64,000 nucleotides of DNA from Mycoplasmopsis fermentans PG18 (GCF_000209735.1 NC_021002.1:498-64497); one strand, 5' to 3'. Numbered from the stretch's first letter, positions 30,863 to 43,351 are shown. The notes: generated by a model from the sequence alone, not told the origin. Numbers and translations are program-made.

Positions 30863-32064
30863 TGTTTAGAAATCTAAATAATTCATTAATCTATGAAAAA
30901 GAATTCAATGATACAAAACTATTAACTAAAGAAGAAATTAAAAAAGCTCTTGATTTAATAATCAAGCAAGTTGATCAAAATATTGATTATTTTGGCAAAG
31001 AATTTATGATTGCCAACACATTCAATAATAAATATCAAAAAATTTATTCTAGTGAATGAACAGATGGATTTTGAACAGGAATTCTTTGATTAGCTTATGA
31101 ATACACTAATAATAATAAATATAAAGAATTAGCACTTGAGCATGTCAAATGATACAAAAAAAGAATTAAAGAAAAAATATTGGTTGATCATCATGACATG
31201 GGATTCTTGTATTCACCAAGTTGTGTTGCAGCATATAAATTAACTAAAAATCAAGAAGCAAAAGAGGCTGCTCTTTTAGCTGCAGATAATCTTATAAGTA
31301 GATATCAAGAAAAAGGCAAATTTATACAAGCTTGAGGAAATATTGGGGCAAATGATAATTATCGTTTAATTATTGACTGCTTATTAAATATTCCTTTATT
31401 ATATTGAGCTTCTGATTATGATAGAAAAAATTATTTCGATAAAGCATTAAATCATTTTAATACTTCTTTGCATACTGTTATAAGAGAAGACGGAACAACA
31501 TATCATACATACTTTTTTGATGCTAAAACAAACAAACCTTTATGTGGTAAAACTAGACAAGGTTATAGTGATGACTCTTGCTGAGCAAGAGGACAAGCGT
31601 GAGGTATATATGGAATTCCACTTACATTAAAATATGCAAAAAATAATTCAAAAATAGATAAAAACGCTTATCAAATTTATCAAAAAGTGTTAAATCAATT
31701 TTTAAATAATTTGCCTCAAGATGATTATGTTTGTTACTGAGATTTAATTTTTAATGAAAAGGCAGATCAATCACGCGACTCATCAGCTAGTGCTATAGCA
31801 GTTTGTGGTATTTTAGAAATGCTTAAAATTACTCAAAAAGACTATAAAACAGATTTATACGAAAAATCAGCTCATTTAATTTTAAGAAATTTAATTAATA
31901 AATATCACAATAAAAAAATTGAACCTGGAACACCAATTTTATTGCATGGAGTTTATTCATGACATTCAAAAAAAGGTGTTGATGAAGGAAATATTTGAGG
32001 TGATTATTATTACTTTGAAGCACTAATGAGACTATATAAAAAGGATTGAAATCCTTATTGATAA
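30862..32064 (+). CDS. ugl: Unsaturated glucuronyl hydrolase (GH88)
   Basis: This protein (400 residues) is cytoplasmic, with no signal peptide. It removes the 4,5-unsaturated glucuronic acid from disaccharides made by the PL8 lyase. The alpha6/alpha6-barrel family signs are visible: EWTDGFWTGILWLAYE (about 65-80), HHDMGFLYSPS (about 113-123), and GYSDDSCWARGQAWGIYG (about 234-251), in which the DD Asp corresponds to the catalytic residue region; RDSSASAIAVCG follows. Start GTG overlaps the kduI stop. Numerous TGA Trp codons, consistent with a Trp-rich active site. Confidence 0.93.
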
Positions 32065-32076
32065 AAGGGAGATTTT

Positions 32077-32556
32077 ATGGCAAAAATTGTTCAATGTAGA
32101 GTTGATGAAAGATTGATGCATGGACAAGCATCTATTTGAATGCAAGTAAATGGATCAAACTCAGTTATTGTTGCTAACGATGAAGCAGCAGTTTCGGAAA
32201 CTCAACAACAATTAATGAAAGTTACTGTACCAGAAGGGGTTAGATGTAGCTTTTATTCAGTTGATAAATTAATAGAAATTTGACCTAAAGCTGCTGATTG
32301 ACAATTAATTTACATTGTTGTTAAAAGTATCGATGATGTTTATAAATTAGCTTTAGGAAAATTACCAATTGAAGAAATAAATATTGGTAATGTTCATACA
32401 AGAGAAGATCGTGTAAGAATTACACCTTCAGTTAATCTAAGTAAAGATGAAAAAGCAAAAATTAAAGAAATGATTGATTTAGGAATTAAGTTTAATACTG
32501 CAAGCCTTCCTGGTGTAACTAAAGGTTTAGTTGACCAAAATAAATTAATTAGTTAG
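32077..32556 (+). CDS. PTS EIIB component, mannose/N-acetylgalactosamine family
   Basis: 159 residues. The phosphorylation site is in RVDERLMHGQ, with His15, as in the IIB of the mannose-family PTS. It accepts phosphate from EIIA and passes it to the imported sugar. Preceded by AAAAGGGAG. Placed between ugl and the EIIC/EIID genes, as in the streptococcal hyaluronate locus, so the substrate is probably the unsaturated glycosaminoglycan disaccharide. Confidence 0.92.
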
Positions 32557-32566
32557 GTAGGACAAA

Positions 32567-33442
32567 ATGGAAATTTCAATTATTCAAGCTATCTTTATCG
32601 GAGTTTGAGCCGCGGTAGCAATAACAGGTACTATGATGGGGACCTATACAGCAACACCAATAGTTTATGCTTTAGGTGTTGGAATAATTTTAGGGGATAT
32701 TCAAACCGCTGTTATTGTTGGAGCTGCTGGTCAAACTGTTTGATTAGGCTTTGGTATTTCACAAGGTGGTGTTAGACCGCCAGATCCAATTGCACCAGGT
32801 ATTTTTGCCACAGTTGTTGCAATTGTTGAAAAACACGGAAGCGCACAACCTATTTCAATTGGGGATGCTGGTATTTATATTGGATATTCAATTCCAGTGG
32901 GAATCTTAATGCAATTATTAACAACATTATTATTCACATTAATGTCACCGATAAGTGAAATAGCCAAAAAACAAATTACAAAAGGCAAATTTAAAACTTT
33001 TAAATTCTTATCTCATGTAACTATTTTAGTCTTGATGATCATTACATTTGGATTTGGTTTATTAGTTGGTGTTTCAGCTAATGGAATAGCTAGATTCTCA
33101 AGCAGTATTCCAGATTGATTAAGAACCGGATTAAGAGTTGCTGGTGGTATGCTTCCTGCTTTAGGTTTTGCTTTAATATTAAAAGTTATGCTCAAAAAAG
33201 AATATATTGGTTTTGCTTTATTAGGTTACTTTTTAGCTTTGGTATTTGAAGTTATTTCAAAAATCACAGGTCAAGCATTCTCGGTATTAGCTCTTGCTCT
33301 TACTGCCATGGCTTTTGTCTTGATCATAATATCAATAAAAAAATTAGCAGGTATTAAAGAAGCAGCTGGAGTAGCTCGAAACATAAGTAACACAAGCAGT
33401 AATAATGAAAATAACAAGGGAGGTCAACAAGATGGAATCTAA
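32567..33442 (+). CDS. PTS EIIC component, mannose/N-acetylgalactosamine family
   Basis: This protein has 291 residues and about eight membrane helices. It contains the family features GTMMGTYTATPIVYALGVG and GDIQTAVIVGAAGQTVWLG near the N-terminus. It forms the translocation channel with EIID. The C-terminus is an unusual Asn/Gly-rich polar tail (SNNENNKGGQQDGI) produced by extension into the next gene, which it overlaps by 11 bases. Confidence 0.92.
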
Positions 33443-34295
33443 TAACAAAGATTTTGTGCAAGTTAATCAAGCTCAAACTAAAAAGCTTTCAATTTGAACT
33501 TACATTATTGTTGCTTTAAGAAGTTATTTTCTTCAATCAGGCTTTAACTATGCTAACTTTCAAGGTTTAGGCTATGCCAACATAATTTATCCTGCTTTAA
33601 AGAAAATTTATGGTTATGGAACTCAACAATTCAAAGATGCTTTACTAAATAATATAGAATTCTATAATACTAACCCTCAATGTATTCCGCTTATAACTTC
33701 AATTCACATTCAACTTTTAAACAATGGGACAAGTTGAGCAGATGCAAGAACTATAAAAATGTCATTGATGGGACCTTTGAGTGGTATTGGGGATTCATTA
33801 ACACAATATGCAATTTATCCTTTATTTTCTGTTATAGCAATTGGTTTTGCTCAAAGCGGAAATATACTAGGACCTATTATCTTTATAGTAGGAATGAACA
33901 TCACATTAATAACAATCAGATTAACTTTAGGTATTTTAGGATACAAACTAGGTGAAGTTGCAATAGCTAAATTATCTAAACACATGCAAAGCATAATTAA
34001 AATTGCTAGCATGCTTGGGGTAACAATTATTTCAGCTCTTGCATTAAGATTAACAAAAGTTAAATTTACTTTACAATTTTCACAACGTGTTGATGCAGGT
34101 GCATCAGGATTTCAAGAACAAGTTATTTCAATTCAAAATATTTTAGACAACATTATGCCACTATTTGCTTCAGGAATATGAGTTATCTTTATTTACTTTA
34201 TGGTAACTAAATATAAATGAAGTCCATATAAAGTTATTGTAGTAACTATTTTAGTTGGTGTTACTGCTGGAGTATTTGGAATTTTAGGTGTTTAA
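33432..34295 (+). CDS. PTS EIID component, mannose/N-acetylgalactosamine family
   Basis: 287 residues. Family marks: LRSYFLQSGFNYANFQGLGYA at about 32-52, MSLMGPLSGIGDSLTQ near 110-125, and hydrophobic C-terminal helices (FASGIWVIFIYFMVTKY). With EIIC it forms the membrane pore. It starts inside the EIIC gene and its stop overlaps the EIIA start by one base, so EIIB-C-D-A are tightly coupled. Confidence 0.92.
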
Positions 34296-34702
34296 TGGAA
34301 ACAAAAATTTTGGTAATAGGACATTCACAATTTCCCCGAGTTGTTGTTGAAGGTCTTAAATTTGTTAGTGGTATTGAAGAAGACATTGATTATAAATATA
34401 TAGATAATGATCATTCAATAGATGAACTTAAAAATGATTTAGAAAAATATTTAGAAAAATGTGAAAATATAATCATTTTTGCGGATTTACCAGGCGGATC
34501 ACCGCATCGTCTAGCGGTTGAAACTATTGAAAAAACTAAAAAGAAAAATGCAATAGTTATTGCTGGTGCAGGAATGCCTATGATTATGGATATTGCTTTT
34601 AAAGTTATACTAATAAAATTCAAATCATTTGACGAAATAATCTGTTTTATAGGTGAAAAGAAAAAAAATTTAGATAAATACATTATGATCACAGGAGCTT
34701 AA
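34295..34702 (+). CDS. PTS EIIA component, mannose family
   Basis: 135 residues. His10 in VIGHSQFP is the phosphate acceptor from HPr. LPGGSPHRLAVET and AIVIAGAGMPMIMD are the usual EIIA(Man) loops. Completes the four-part transporter. Next gene starts two bases after the stop. Confidence 0.92.
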   Translation: METKILVIGHSQFPRVVVEGLKFVSGIEEDIDYKYIDNDHSIDELKNDLEKYLEKCENIIIFADLPGGSPHRLAVETIEKTKKKNAIVIAGAGMPMIMDIAFKVILIKFKSFDEIICFIGEKKKNLDKYIMITGA

Positions 34703-34704
34703 TT

Positions 34705-35040
34705 ATGGATTTAGCAGTTAAAATTGTTTTATTTATTTTACTAGGTTTATTTATTCTACAAATAATAGTTGTAACAGTTATTTTGCCTATTTTAAAAAAG
34801 AAAAGAGATGAAAAAATAGCAAGGGAACATAAAGAACTAGTTAAGAATATTAAAAGTGGTCATGAAGTTTTACTTCAAAATGGAATTTATGGAACATATG
34901 TAAATTCTAGTGGCGACGAAACTTTTAATATGAGAATAAATGAAGAAAATAATGTAATTATCAAAGTTAACAAAAGTGCAATACTTGGTTTCTTTGACAA
35001 GGATATTGCAAAAAAGATTGAACAAAGAAAACAAAAATAA
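34705..35040 (+). CDS. yajC: YajC-family membrane protein
   Basis: 111 residues: one N-terminal helix (about 5-30), then a YajC-like domain (IKSGHEVLLQNGIYGTYVNSS) with a beta-rich core. YajC is best known as a SecDF-associated protein, but a yajC-like gene also follows the PTS genes in streptococcal glycosaminoglycan loci, so this copy probably serves this PTS or export of the lyase. That link is inference from context. Confidence 0.8.
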   Translation: MDLAVKIVLFILLGLFILQIIVVTVILPILKKKRDEKIAREHKELVKNIKSGHEVLLQNGIYGTYVNSSGDETFNMRINEENNVIIKVNKSAILGFFDKDIAKKIEQRKQK

Positions 35041-35052
35041 TGGGAGACTATC

Positions 35053-35826
35053 ATGGATTTTAAATTTAATAAAGACTATTTTTCAGTTAAGGACAAAGTT
35101 GTTATTATTACAGGTGCAAACATGGGATTAGGTTTAGCTTATGCTAAAGCTTTATCAAATTGTGGCGCCAAATTAGTTATTAGTCATTTTGACACAAATA
35201 CAAAAGAAATAGAAAACTTTTGTGCTAAAAACAAAACAGAATTATTGCTTGTTCAAGGTGACTTAACTAAAGAAGCAGATAGAAATAAATTAATAGAAGA
35301 AGCTATTAAAAAATTCAAACATATTGATGCTCTAGTAAACAATGCTGGCACTATAATTCGTGAACCAATATTGGAATTTAGTGAAAAATCTTGAAATAAA
35401 GTTATTGATATAAATATGAATGCTGTTTGATTCTTAAGTCAAAAAGTAGCTCAAATAATGAAAAAGCAAGGCTATGGAAAAATTATAAATATTGCATCAA
35501 TGCTTTCATACCAAGGTGGAATATTAGTTCCAGCTTATACAGCTTCTAAACATGCAGTTGCAGGATTAACAAAAGCTTTTACAACTGAGCTTGCAAAATA
35601 TAACATTCAAGTTAATGCAATTGCTCCAGGTTATGTAGAAACAGCAAATACACAAGCAATAAGAGATGACGCTAAAAGAAATCAATCAATTTTAGAAAGA
35701 ATTCCTGCAGGTCATTGAGCAAAACCAGAAGAAATTGCCGGTGCTGTTGTATTCTTGTGTTCTAAAGCAAGTGACTACATCTCAGGAGCAATAATTCCTG
35801 TTGATGGTGGTTTCTTATGTCGTTAA
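35053..35826 (+). CDS. kduD: 2-deoxy-D-gluconate/2-keto-3-deoxygluconate dehydrogenase KduD
   Basis: This short-chain dehydrogenase has 257 residues. It interconverts 3-deoxy-D-glycero-2,5-hexodiulosonate and 2-keto-3-deoxygluconate. NAD-binding TGANMGLGLAYA is at about 22-33, NNAG at about 96-99, the catalytic Ser in NIASMLSYQGG and the YTASKHA pair (Tyr, Lys) at about 160-166. Ribosome site TGGGAG. The 3' end overlaps the aldolase gene by ten bases. In related loci this enzyme is also called gno. Confidence 0.9.
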
Positions 35827-36425
35827 GTGCTTTAGATTTAATTAAAAAAGAAAAACTAATTGCCGTAATAAGATATAACTCTTATGAAGAAGCAAAAAAA
35901 GCTATTGAAACATGCATAAAAGGTGGAATTAAAATAATAGAAATTACTTTAACCACACCTGAAGCTTTGAAGCTTATTAAAGAATTTTCTAAATCAAAAG
36001 TCTTAATTGGAGCTGGGACAGTTGTAAGTCATGAAGATGCCTATAAATCAGTAAAAAGTGGAGCTAAATTTTTAGTTAGTCCACACTTTAGTGATTCAGT
36101 CAACGAAGTTTCGCAAATATCAGAGATACCTTATTTAGCTGGTGTTATGACGCCAACAGAAGCAATAAGTGCTTATAGACAAGGTAGTAAATTACTAAAA
36201 GTTTTTCCAAGTGAAATTGTTGGTCCAAATTTTATAAGCGGTCTACTTAAACCTTTTCCATTTTTGGAATTGATGCCAAGTGGAGGAGTAAATTTGGATA
36301 ATGCAGCAGCTTGACTAAAATCAGGAGCTAAAGCAATAAGTGTTGGCTCTAACTTGTTAGCTGGACAAAGTGAAAAAGAAAAACTTGAAAGTATTAAGAA
36401 ATATTTAAAAATAGTAAATGGCTAA
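35817..36425 (+). CDS. kdgA: KDPG aldolase
   Basis: 202 residues, cytoplasmic. Splits 2-keto-3-deoxy-6-phosphogluconate to pyruvate and glyceraldehyde 3-phosphate. Visible are IAVIRYNSYEEA (start), EITLTTPEAL (Glu of the active site), IGAGTVVSHEDA and KLLKVFPSEIVGP, in which the Lys forms the Schiff base; PSGGVNLDN binds phosphate. Length is normal. It overlaps kduD upstream and the kinase gene downstream by eight bases. Confidence 0.92.
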
Positions 36426-37407
36426 AATATTATGTATCGGCGAAACTTTAATAAGACATCAAAAAGATTATTACAACAGTCAAAGCATAATTAAATATTA
36501 TGTTGGCGGAGACGCTTTAAATGTAGCAACTAGTTTATCAATATTAGGCAATGATGTTGAATATTTAAGTGTTTTAAATAAAGAAAGTTTTTATTATCAA
36601 GACATTTTAAACCACTTGAATAAATACAATATTAAACAAAATTTTATGATTTATGAAAATCAAAGAATTGGTCTCTATAATGTTATCAAAGGCAATGAAT
36701 TTATTAGCAGCAAAGTAATTTATGATCGTGATAATTCATGCTATAAATTAATCAAAGATTTTCAAAATTTTAATGACAAATTGCTAGCGAATATTGATTA
36801 TATTTATCTCAGCGGAATAACAATTTCGATTAATAAAAAATTAAATTCTTATATTTTAGAAATATTAAAAAAAGCTAAAAAATTAAACAAAAAAATTGTT
36901 ATAGATATCAATTATCGACCAACTTTATGAAATAACAAATATGCTGATTTTAAAAAAGAAATTGATCCATTTTTAAATTTGTCTGATATTGTTTTTGGTT
37001 GAATTTCAGAACAAAATTATTGCAAAAGTAATAGTTCAATAAGTGCAAAAGATTTTGACAAATTAACCTGTTTAATAGATAAAAAATACAAAAATATCGA
37101 ATTGATAATTTCACCAAACAAGGTTATTAGCCAACAAATTGCTAATATAAAATCCTTAGCTATTTCTAATAAAAAAATATATGAATCTGAATCAATAAAA
37201 TATCAACCAATTTATCCAATTGGGTCGGGCGATTCCTTTGTGGCAGCTTTTCTAAATTATTATGTCAACAATAAAAAAATAAAAGAATGTTTAGATTTTG
37301 CAACTAAAGCATATGCATTAAAAAATTATTTTGAATATGACTTTAATCCTTGCAATCAAGAACAAATAAATAATGTAAGTAATGAATCTTTTGAACTTGA
37401 AAGGTAA
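36418..37407 (+). CDS. kdgK: 2-keto-3-deoxygluconate kinase, PfkB family
   Basis: 329 residues. PfkB features: ILCIGETLIR at the start, YVGGDALNVATSLSILG (about 38-54), IDINYRPTLW (about 161-170) and the catalytic GSGDSFVAAFL with Asp at about 273. The enzyme phosphorylates KDG for the aldolase encoded just upstream. It is rather diverged, but place and motifs agree. It ends two bases before the lyase gene, with GAAAGG as ribosome site. Confidence 0.9.
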
Positions 37408-37409
37408 AT

Positions 37410-40400
37410 ATGAAATTAAAGAAAATAATATTGCCATTATCAATGAGTGCAGCAATAATGCCTGCACTAAGTTCTTCATGCACTAATTTAAAATCTGAAG
37501 GCTTTGATAAATATGGAAATAGAATACCTAGCGAAATTAATCAATTAAAAAACTATTTAATTTTTAAAGAAAGAAAAGTTGCTATTGAAAACACAAAAGC
37601 AAGTGTTGCAGCCAATGCAATTAACAATGTTGAAAATGAAGATAGATATAATCAAATACTTTCTTTCTTAGAACCTGAATTTGAAATATTACCTAAAAAT
37701 TTTGAGTATCAATATAGTGCAAAAGTAATCAATAAATCAGAAGGCGATTTATTAGAAATTAATATTTTAGTAATTCAAACAAGCACAGGCTCAAAAGAAA
37801 ATATTAAATTAACTTTAGGTCAAGATACTAAATTTAAAAAAGATTCTAACTTATCAAAAAGTGATTATGAGCAAATATTAAAAAACATTTTAATTGTTAA
37901 TGATCTTAAATATTTAGTCGAAGAAGATGAATCAAAACTTAGCGATAATGATAAAAAGAATAAAAATAATGCAGTTAGATTTACCGATATTATCTTAAAC
38001 AAATATAATGAAAATCTTTTTATGGATCATCCTCTTGCTAACTTATATTATGCTGGGACATATAATAATGGAACAGGAATAAAAGCTACTGACTCAAACG
38101 AAGTAAAAGCTAAAAAAATTTTTGATCGAGAATTAAAAGCAATAGAAGAGGCTAAAGAATTAATTTATAGAAAAGAAAGTCAACCTGTTCAAGATCCTGA
38201 AACAAAAAGAATAGTAGATGAAGGCTATAGTGATGCTCAAAAAGTTAGAGTAGCAATTCAAAAATTACTATTTTTAGCTGCTGCGTATCAAATAAAACCA
38301 AAAGGAATATTTACTAATAAGTTTTATCAAAATGCAAAATTAAAAAATATTATTGAGAATGTTTTAGATGATTTTGCAAAAAATTATTATTACAGCGGAC
38401 AACAACAATATGTTAACTGATGATTTTATGAAATCGGTATTCCTAAGGATTTAACAAAATTATTAGCAGTTTTAAATAACGTTTTTCCTAAGGAAAAAAT
38501 AGAAAAATGAAAAGCTGGTGTTGATTACTTTTTGCCAAATCCTCGCTATGGTGGGGCAGCACCAACAGCTATTCTAGCTTATAAACCAGTTACTAAAAAA
38601 AGAGCTCAAACAGGGGCTAATGCTGTAGATAATGCTAAGCCAATTTTAATTTCAGGTATTCTAAATGAAGACACTTCAAAAATTGAAGATTGTATTCTTT
38701 CTTTATATGACAATATCTTTCGAGATTTTGTTAAAAAAGGTGACGGTTTTTATGTTGATGGATCATATATGCAACATACAAACATACCTTATGTAGGAAG
38801 TTATGGTGAAGTTTTATTCACTAATATTGCAGATATATTCAAATATTTTGAAAATACAGATTTGGCTTTAGGCAAAGATAAAAGATTTGAAAAAATTTAT
38901 CAATTTATTGAACTCTCGATTATGCCTTTTATGTTTAAAGGCGCAATAAGTGATGGTCTTAGTGGTAGAAGTATTGTTCGTGATGATCACTCAGATCTCA
39001 AAAAAGGTTTAAACATTTTAGGCTCTTTAGCAATTATTGAAAAATCTGCTTCTCCTATATATAAAAGTAGATTAAGAGAATTTATTAAAAATCAAATATC
39101 TCATTTAAATAAAACTCAACTACAAAAATTAGCATCAGAACACAAAGTTAGACCATTATTAATAGATGCTTTATTAGAAATTAAAGACTTACCAGATTTA
39201 CCACATCCTCCTAGAAATAAGGAAGATTGAGAATTTTATGAAAATAATTATTTTGATCAAAGAAAAGAACCAAGCTCAACAAATGAGCATTCAGAAAGCT
39301 CAGACAATGCTTTAGTTGGTGTTGATTTACATAAAGAAAACGATGGTTTAGTATTTACAAAAAATCAAGATAGATATGTTTACAAACATGATGATTTTAT
39401 GTTCAATATTAATCTTCATGGAAGAATTAGTGGTTTTCCTGAAGCCTCTGTTCAAGAAAATATGGATTCTTATTATCAATATGATGGCTCAACTTTTTTA
39501 GCAACTAATAATAACTATTCGCCTTATTCGAACAAATATTGACAAGCAGTTAATACATTCAAAATTCCTGGCACAACTTCATACATCTCCTCTGCTTACG
39601 ATAATATATATGATTATATTTTTCCATCTTATATGCCAGTCGATATTGAAAAATGAAAAGAAATAGGTGAGGTCGAAATCAAAGATAAAGAAGGAAATCC
39701 AATTCTTGATGCAAATGGTAAACCAGTTAAAAAAACAGGCAAAGAACTTTATGATGAGTATCAAAAATTTATTAAAGAAGATTTGAAACAAAAAGAAAGA
39801 GACATTGAATTTCAAGTTTCAACAAAAACTAATAAATCATTTAATAATGGAATAATTTGAAACAAAATGGGTTTTGTTAAGGCAGAAGTAATTAACTACA
39901 ACAATACCTTAATTACTGATAAAGTTTATTTTATGGTTAATGGAATAATAATAGTTATTGGAAACACAAATATTAAAAATAAGCTAGTTAATACAACGAT
40001 TGAAAATAGAATGATCATTGATAAAAACACTGATATGTTTAGTAACCAAAAAGTAAACATAAATGGAAAGGAACAAGATTTATTTATTTGAAAAAATAAA
40101 TTAAATGAACAAAATGGATATTTCATATTAGGAAATAATAAGGCAAAAGTTGAATATTTGCATGAAGCTAAATATCCTATTATTACAAATATGAATAGTA
40201 AAAAAATGGTTCCAGTTGTTCGTGATTTTGCTTCTTTATCAATTAATCATGAACAAAATAATACTTTCATGTATGCAATTGTTCCAAACTATGAAGACAG
40301 TAAAAAATCAAATTATTTAGATATTTTAAACAACATCAAAATTATCAAGAATGATCAAAATTTCATAGCTTTAAAATATCAAAATAAAGATTCCTTAGGC

Positions 40401-40883
40401 CAAATTAATGATTATTATTTTGTTGCTAGTTTATATGAAAATGGAAACATTAAATATAAAGAACAACTAAACTCATTAGGAAGTTATGATAATGAAGTTT
40501 CAATAAATTACAATGAAATTCCTGAATTTGAAAGAAACTATAAAGCTTATAAAAATGGTCTTTACCTTGAAGATTTAGATCTAAAAATTAATTTATGAAA
40601 CCCTACTACAATGATTATTAAGAAAGTTCAAAATTCTTCAATTTTAGATGTTTTAGTTTCAAATGATTTAAATGAAAATCAATATGAAATTGAATTTTCA
40701 AAAGCATTCCAAAATATTACTTCACGTAAAATAACAAACAAAAAATTTAGTGCAAAAAATGTTATCAATTTAAGCGAAGTAACTTTAAATAATGTTTTAG
40801 GTCAATCAAAAATTAGAGTTGATAATCGATTAGGAGAAGTTAATGATTATAATCATATTTCATGATTTACATTAACAAATTAA
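37410..40883 (+). CDS. Secreted polysaccharide lyase family 8 lipoprotein (hyaluronate/chondroitin lyase)
   Basis: 1157 residues. Signal peptide with lipobox ALSSSC (Cys24), so an exposed lipoprotein. The alpha-toroid N-domain ends with NWWFYEIGIP (from residue 336). Catalytic triad of PL8 can be placed: Asn404 in TGANAVDN, His456 and Tyr465 in DGSYMQHTNIPYVGSYGEV; the His-Tyr spacing of nine equals that in pneumococcal hyaluronate lyase (His399/Tyr408). The C-terminal 500 residues are beta-sandwich-like. It cleaves hyaluronan or chondroitin by elimination into unsaturated disaccharides. At least ten Trp are TGA. The operon around it handles exactly that product. Confidence 0.92.
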
Positions 40884-40893
40884 AGGAGTTATT

Positions 40894-41517
40894 ATGAAAA
40901 AACATAAAATTATATTTGCTTTAACTCCATTCACTCTCATGCCTTTAACTGCAATAAGTTGTAGTATTGAGAGTTCAAATGATTATGAAAACGCTAATAA
41001 GTGATCTAAAGAATCAAATAAACCTGGAATGAAAGAATCTGAAAACATATTAATCAATAAATTAATTAAAAGTGAATTTAAGATTACTAATTTTTATAAT
41101 GAAATGATTCTTAATAAAGAATTTAATATTAATGAAGTTGGTTCAAAAATAACTTACAATAAAAATTTTAAAGCATTTAATAATTTAGATGAAACAACTA
41201 CAAATTTTGACCAAAATTCTTTTAAAACAGGCAAAATAGTCAATTTAAAAAAATATTTTACTTGAAATAAAGGTGTGCAATATTTGCCTTCATGAATACA
41301 ATATGATGTGCAATCTTACTTCAATCCATTAAGTTCAAAATTTGCAGATTATGTTACAGAAGATACATTGTATTTAAAACTAACGCTATTCAATTCTTGT
41401 GCTTTGAATCTTAAAACTCAACACATAATTTATGCTTTTACAAACTCAAACAAAACAGGTAGATTAATTACTAAAGATAATACTTTAGAACTTCAAAAAC
41501 TAACACAAATAAGTTAG
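40894..41517 (+). CDS. Lipoprotein of the glycosaminoglycan operon
   Basis: This protein has 207 residues. Signal peptide with lipobox TAISC (Cys23). The mature part is polar, Asn/Lys-rich, with two TGA-encoded Trp in FTWNKG and LPSWIQYD. No family recognised. Ribosome site AAAGGAG. It lies directly after the lyase gene, so it may bind the polymer or fragments at the cell surface; this is inferred from location only. Confidence 0.7.
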
Positions 41518-41531
41518 TTAGAAAGGAAACA

Positions 41532-43307
41532 ATGAAAAAAATTAAAATGATTTTAACGCTTAGTTCTCTTACAACTTGTTTACCAATAATTGCTACTAGT
41601 TGTAAAAATGAAAAAGAAGAAAAAATTACAAATTTTGATGAAGTTAAATCAAAATTAACTTTTGATGTTGATAATAAATCAAATATTAAAGCATCAGAAT
41701 TTAAAGATACAAATCTTATTAAAATTAATAACTTACCATCTGATTTTAAAAAAGAAATTACTTTGGAAAATTATGAAGATGGAAAAATTAAATTTAAATT
41801 AATATTAATTGACAAAAATAATAAAAAATCTCAAGCATATACTATTACTATTTCAGGTTTTAAAGCAGAAACTGCTACACCTACAATTAATTGAGATGAA
41901 GAAAAAGGAAAAGTTTCTTTTGAAATAGCAAATCTAAAAAGAAAACCAAGTACAGTAATAGAAAGTGAAATCGAAATAAAAAGACCTCAATTAGATTCTT
42001 CAATAAAAATTAATTTAACTTTAGAACCAAATGATGCTGAGAAAAAATTAGTTATTAAATGAAAAATGACAAAAGACACTTCAAATTCACCAGTATATAC
42101 TTTTGAAATATCTAATTTTGAATTTACAGAAGAATTTGACTTCGTTAATTTTGATGAAGTTGCAAGCAAATATAAAGAACTAAAATTACTTACTGCAAAC
42201 AAAGCAGAAGCTAAAAATGTTATAGCTGCATACAATGCAACAAAATCATCAAGTCTTGATGCAAAAATCAAAGATAATATTTTAGTTTTAATGGCTGGTA
42301 TTTTTGCTAAAGGCAAAAACTCAAGTAAGCCTCAAGCAAGTTGATTTAATAAATCAATTAAACTTCTTGAAGCTGAAAGTAAAACTAATTCACATATTGA
42401 AGATATATATCCAGCTGTTCAATCACTTAATTCAATTTTAGCTTCTTATGATCAATTAGAAAATGATGAAAAAACTAAAGCTGATGAAATTATTCCTGCA
42501 ACAATAAATGCTTTAGCTGAAAAATATTTTGGAGCTAACCAAGTTATTTATAAAGAACATTATTTCTATCAAGAAAAAATGCTTGAATTAATTGCTAGAA
42601 CTTTTGCCACTTTAAGTGATACACAAAAAACTGCAAATAAAACTAAATTAGACATTCTTTATAATGCAACAAAAATATTCTTACCAAAAGCTTCAAACTT
42701 AAATTCATTTAAAGGTGAAGATGCAAACTTGTCAGATGGCAAAAATTACAAACCTACATTTAACCGTTGAGCTAATAAAATGTATTCAATAACTGTTTCT
42801 AAATATGTTATAGCTTTAGCTAATAAAGATAAAGACGAAGCAAAAAACGTTCTAAAAGATTTTTGAGAATGAACAAAAGATAAAAATGCAGCAAATATTT
42901 CATTAAAAGAAAAATCAAGTTATTACTTTAATTTTGACAATAAAGACAATAACAAGAGATTGTATAATTTTTCAAAACAATTCGATATGCTTAGAAATAT
43001 CAATAGATTGTTAACTAAAAATGTTAAGAATACTGAATGAGGTACATTATTTGATTCTATTAACAATTACATTAATAATGAATTAATTGACTGAATCAAA
43101 GATACTTCAAGCTTAGTTAAACTTTCAACAGGAATTCAATTAATTGGCTCATTTATTAAATTCTTAGAAACTGAAAAAGATAATGTAAGATTAGAAACAC
43201 TAAAAACTAATCTATTAGCAAAAGAATTAAAAAATATAACAGGCTATGATCAAAAACAAGGCGGTTGATCATGAGCTTGAGATGCAGTACATAATTTACT
43301 TGCTTAA
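41532..43307 (+). CDS. Large lipoprotein, last gene of the glycosaminoglycan operon
   Basis: This protein has 591 residues. Lipobox IATSC (Cys24). Residues 30-210 contain two related-looking beta segments (IKINNLPSDFKKEITLENY and IKINLTLEPNDAEKKLVIKW), as in mycoplasma surface-protein repeats; residues 215-591 are helical, with phrases such as TFNRWANKMYSITVSKYVIALA that recall the alpha-toroid of polysaccharide lyases, ending in GGWSWAWDAVHNLLA. A second, diverged lyase-like or substrate-holding protein is possible; no catalytic residues could be assigned. Followed by a terminator. Confidence 0.65.
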
Positions 43308-43316
43308 AATATTTTA

Positions 43317-43351
43317 ATATCACATTCATTTGTGATATTTTTTTAAACTTT
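43317..43351 (+). terminator. Terminator of the glycosaminoglycan operon
   Basis: ATATCACA - TTCATT - TGTGATAT followed by seven or more T. Confidence 0.8.

Noticed and set aside
39579-40126. Leftward hydrophobic open frames inside the lyase gene
   Set aside because: Antisense of Lys/Asn-rich coding reads as Phe/Ile-rich, giving false membrane proteins; the lyase frame is continuous here.
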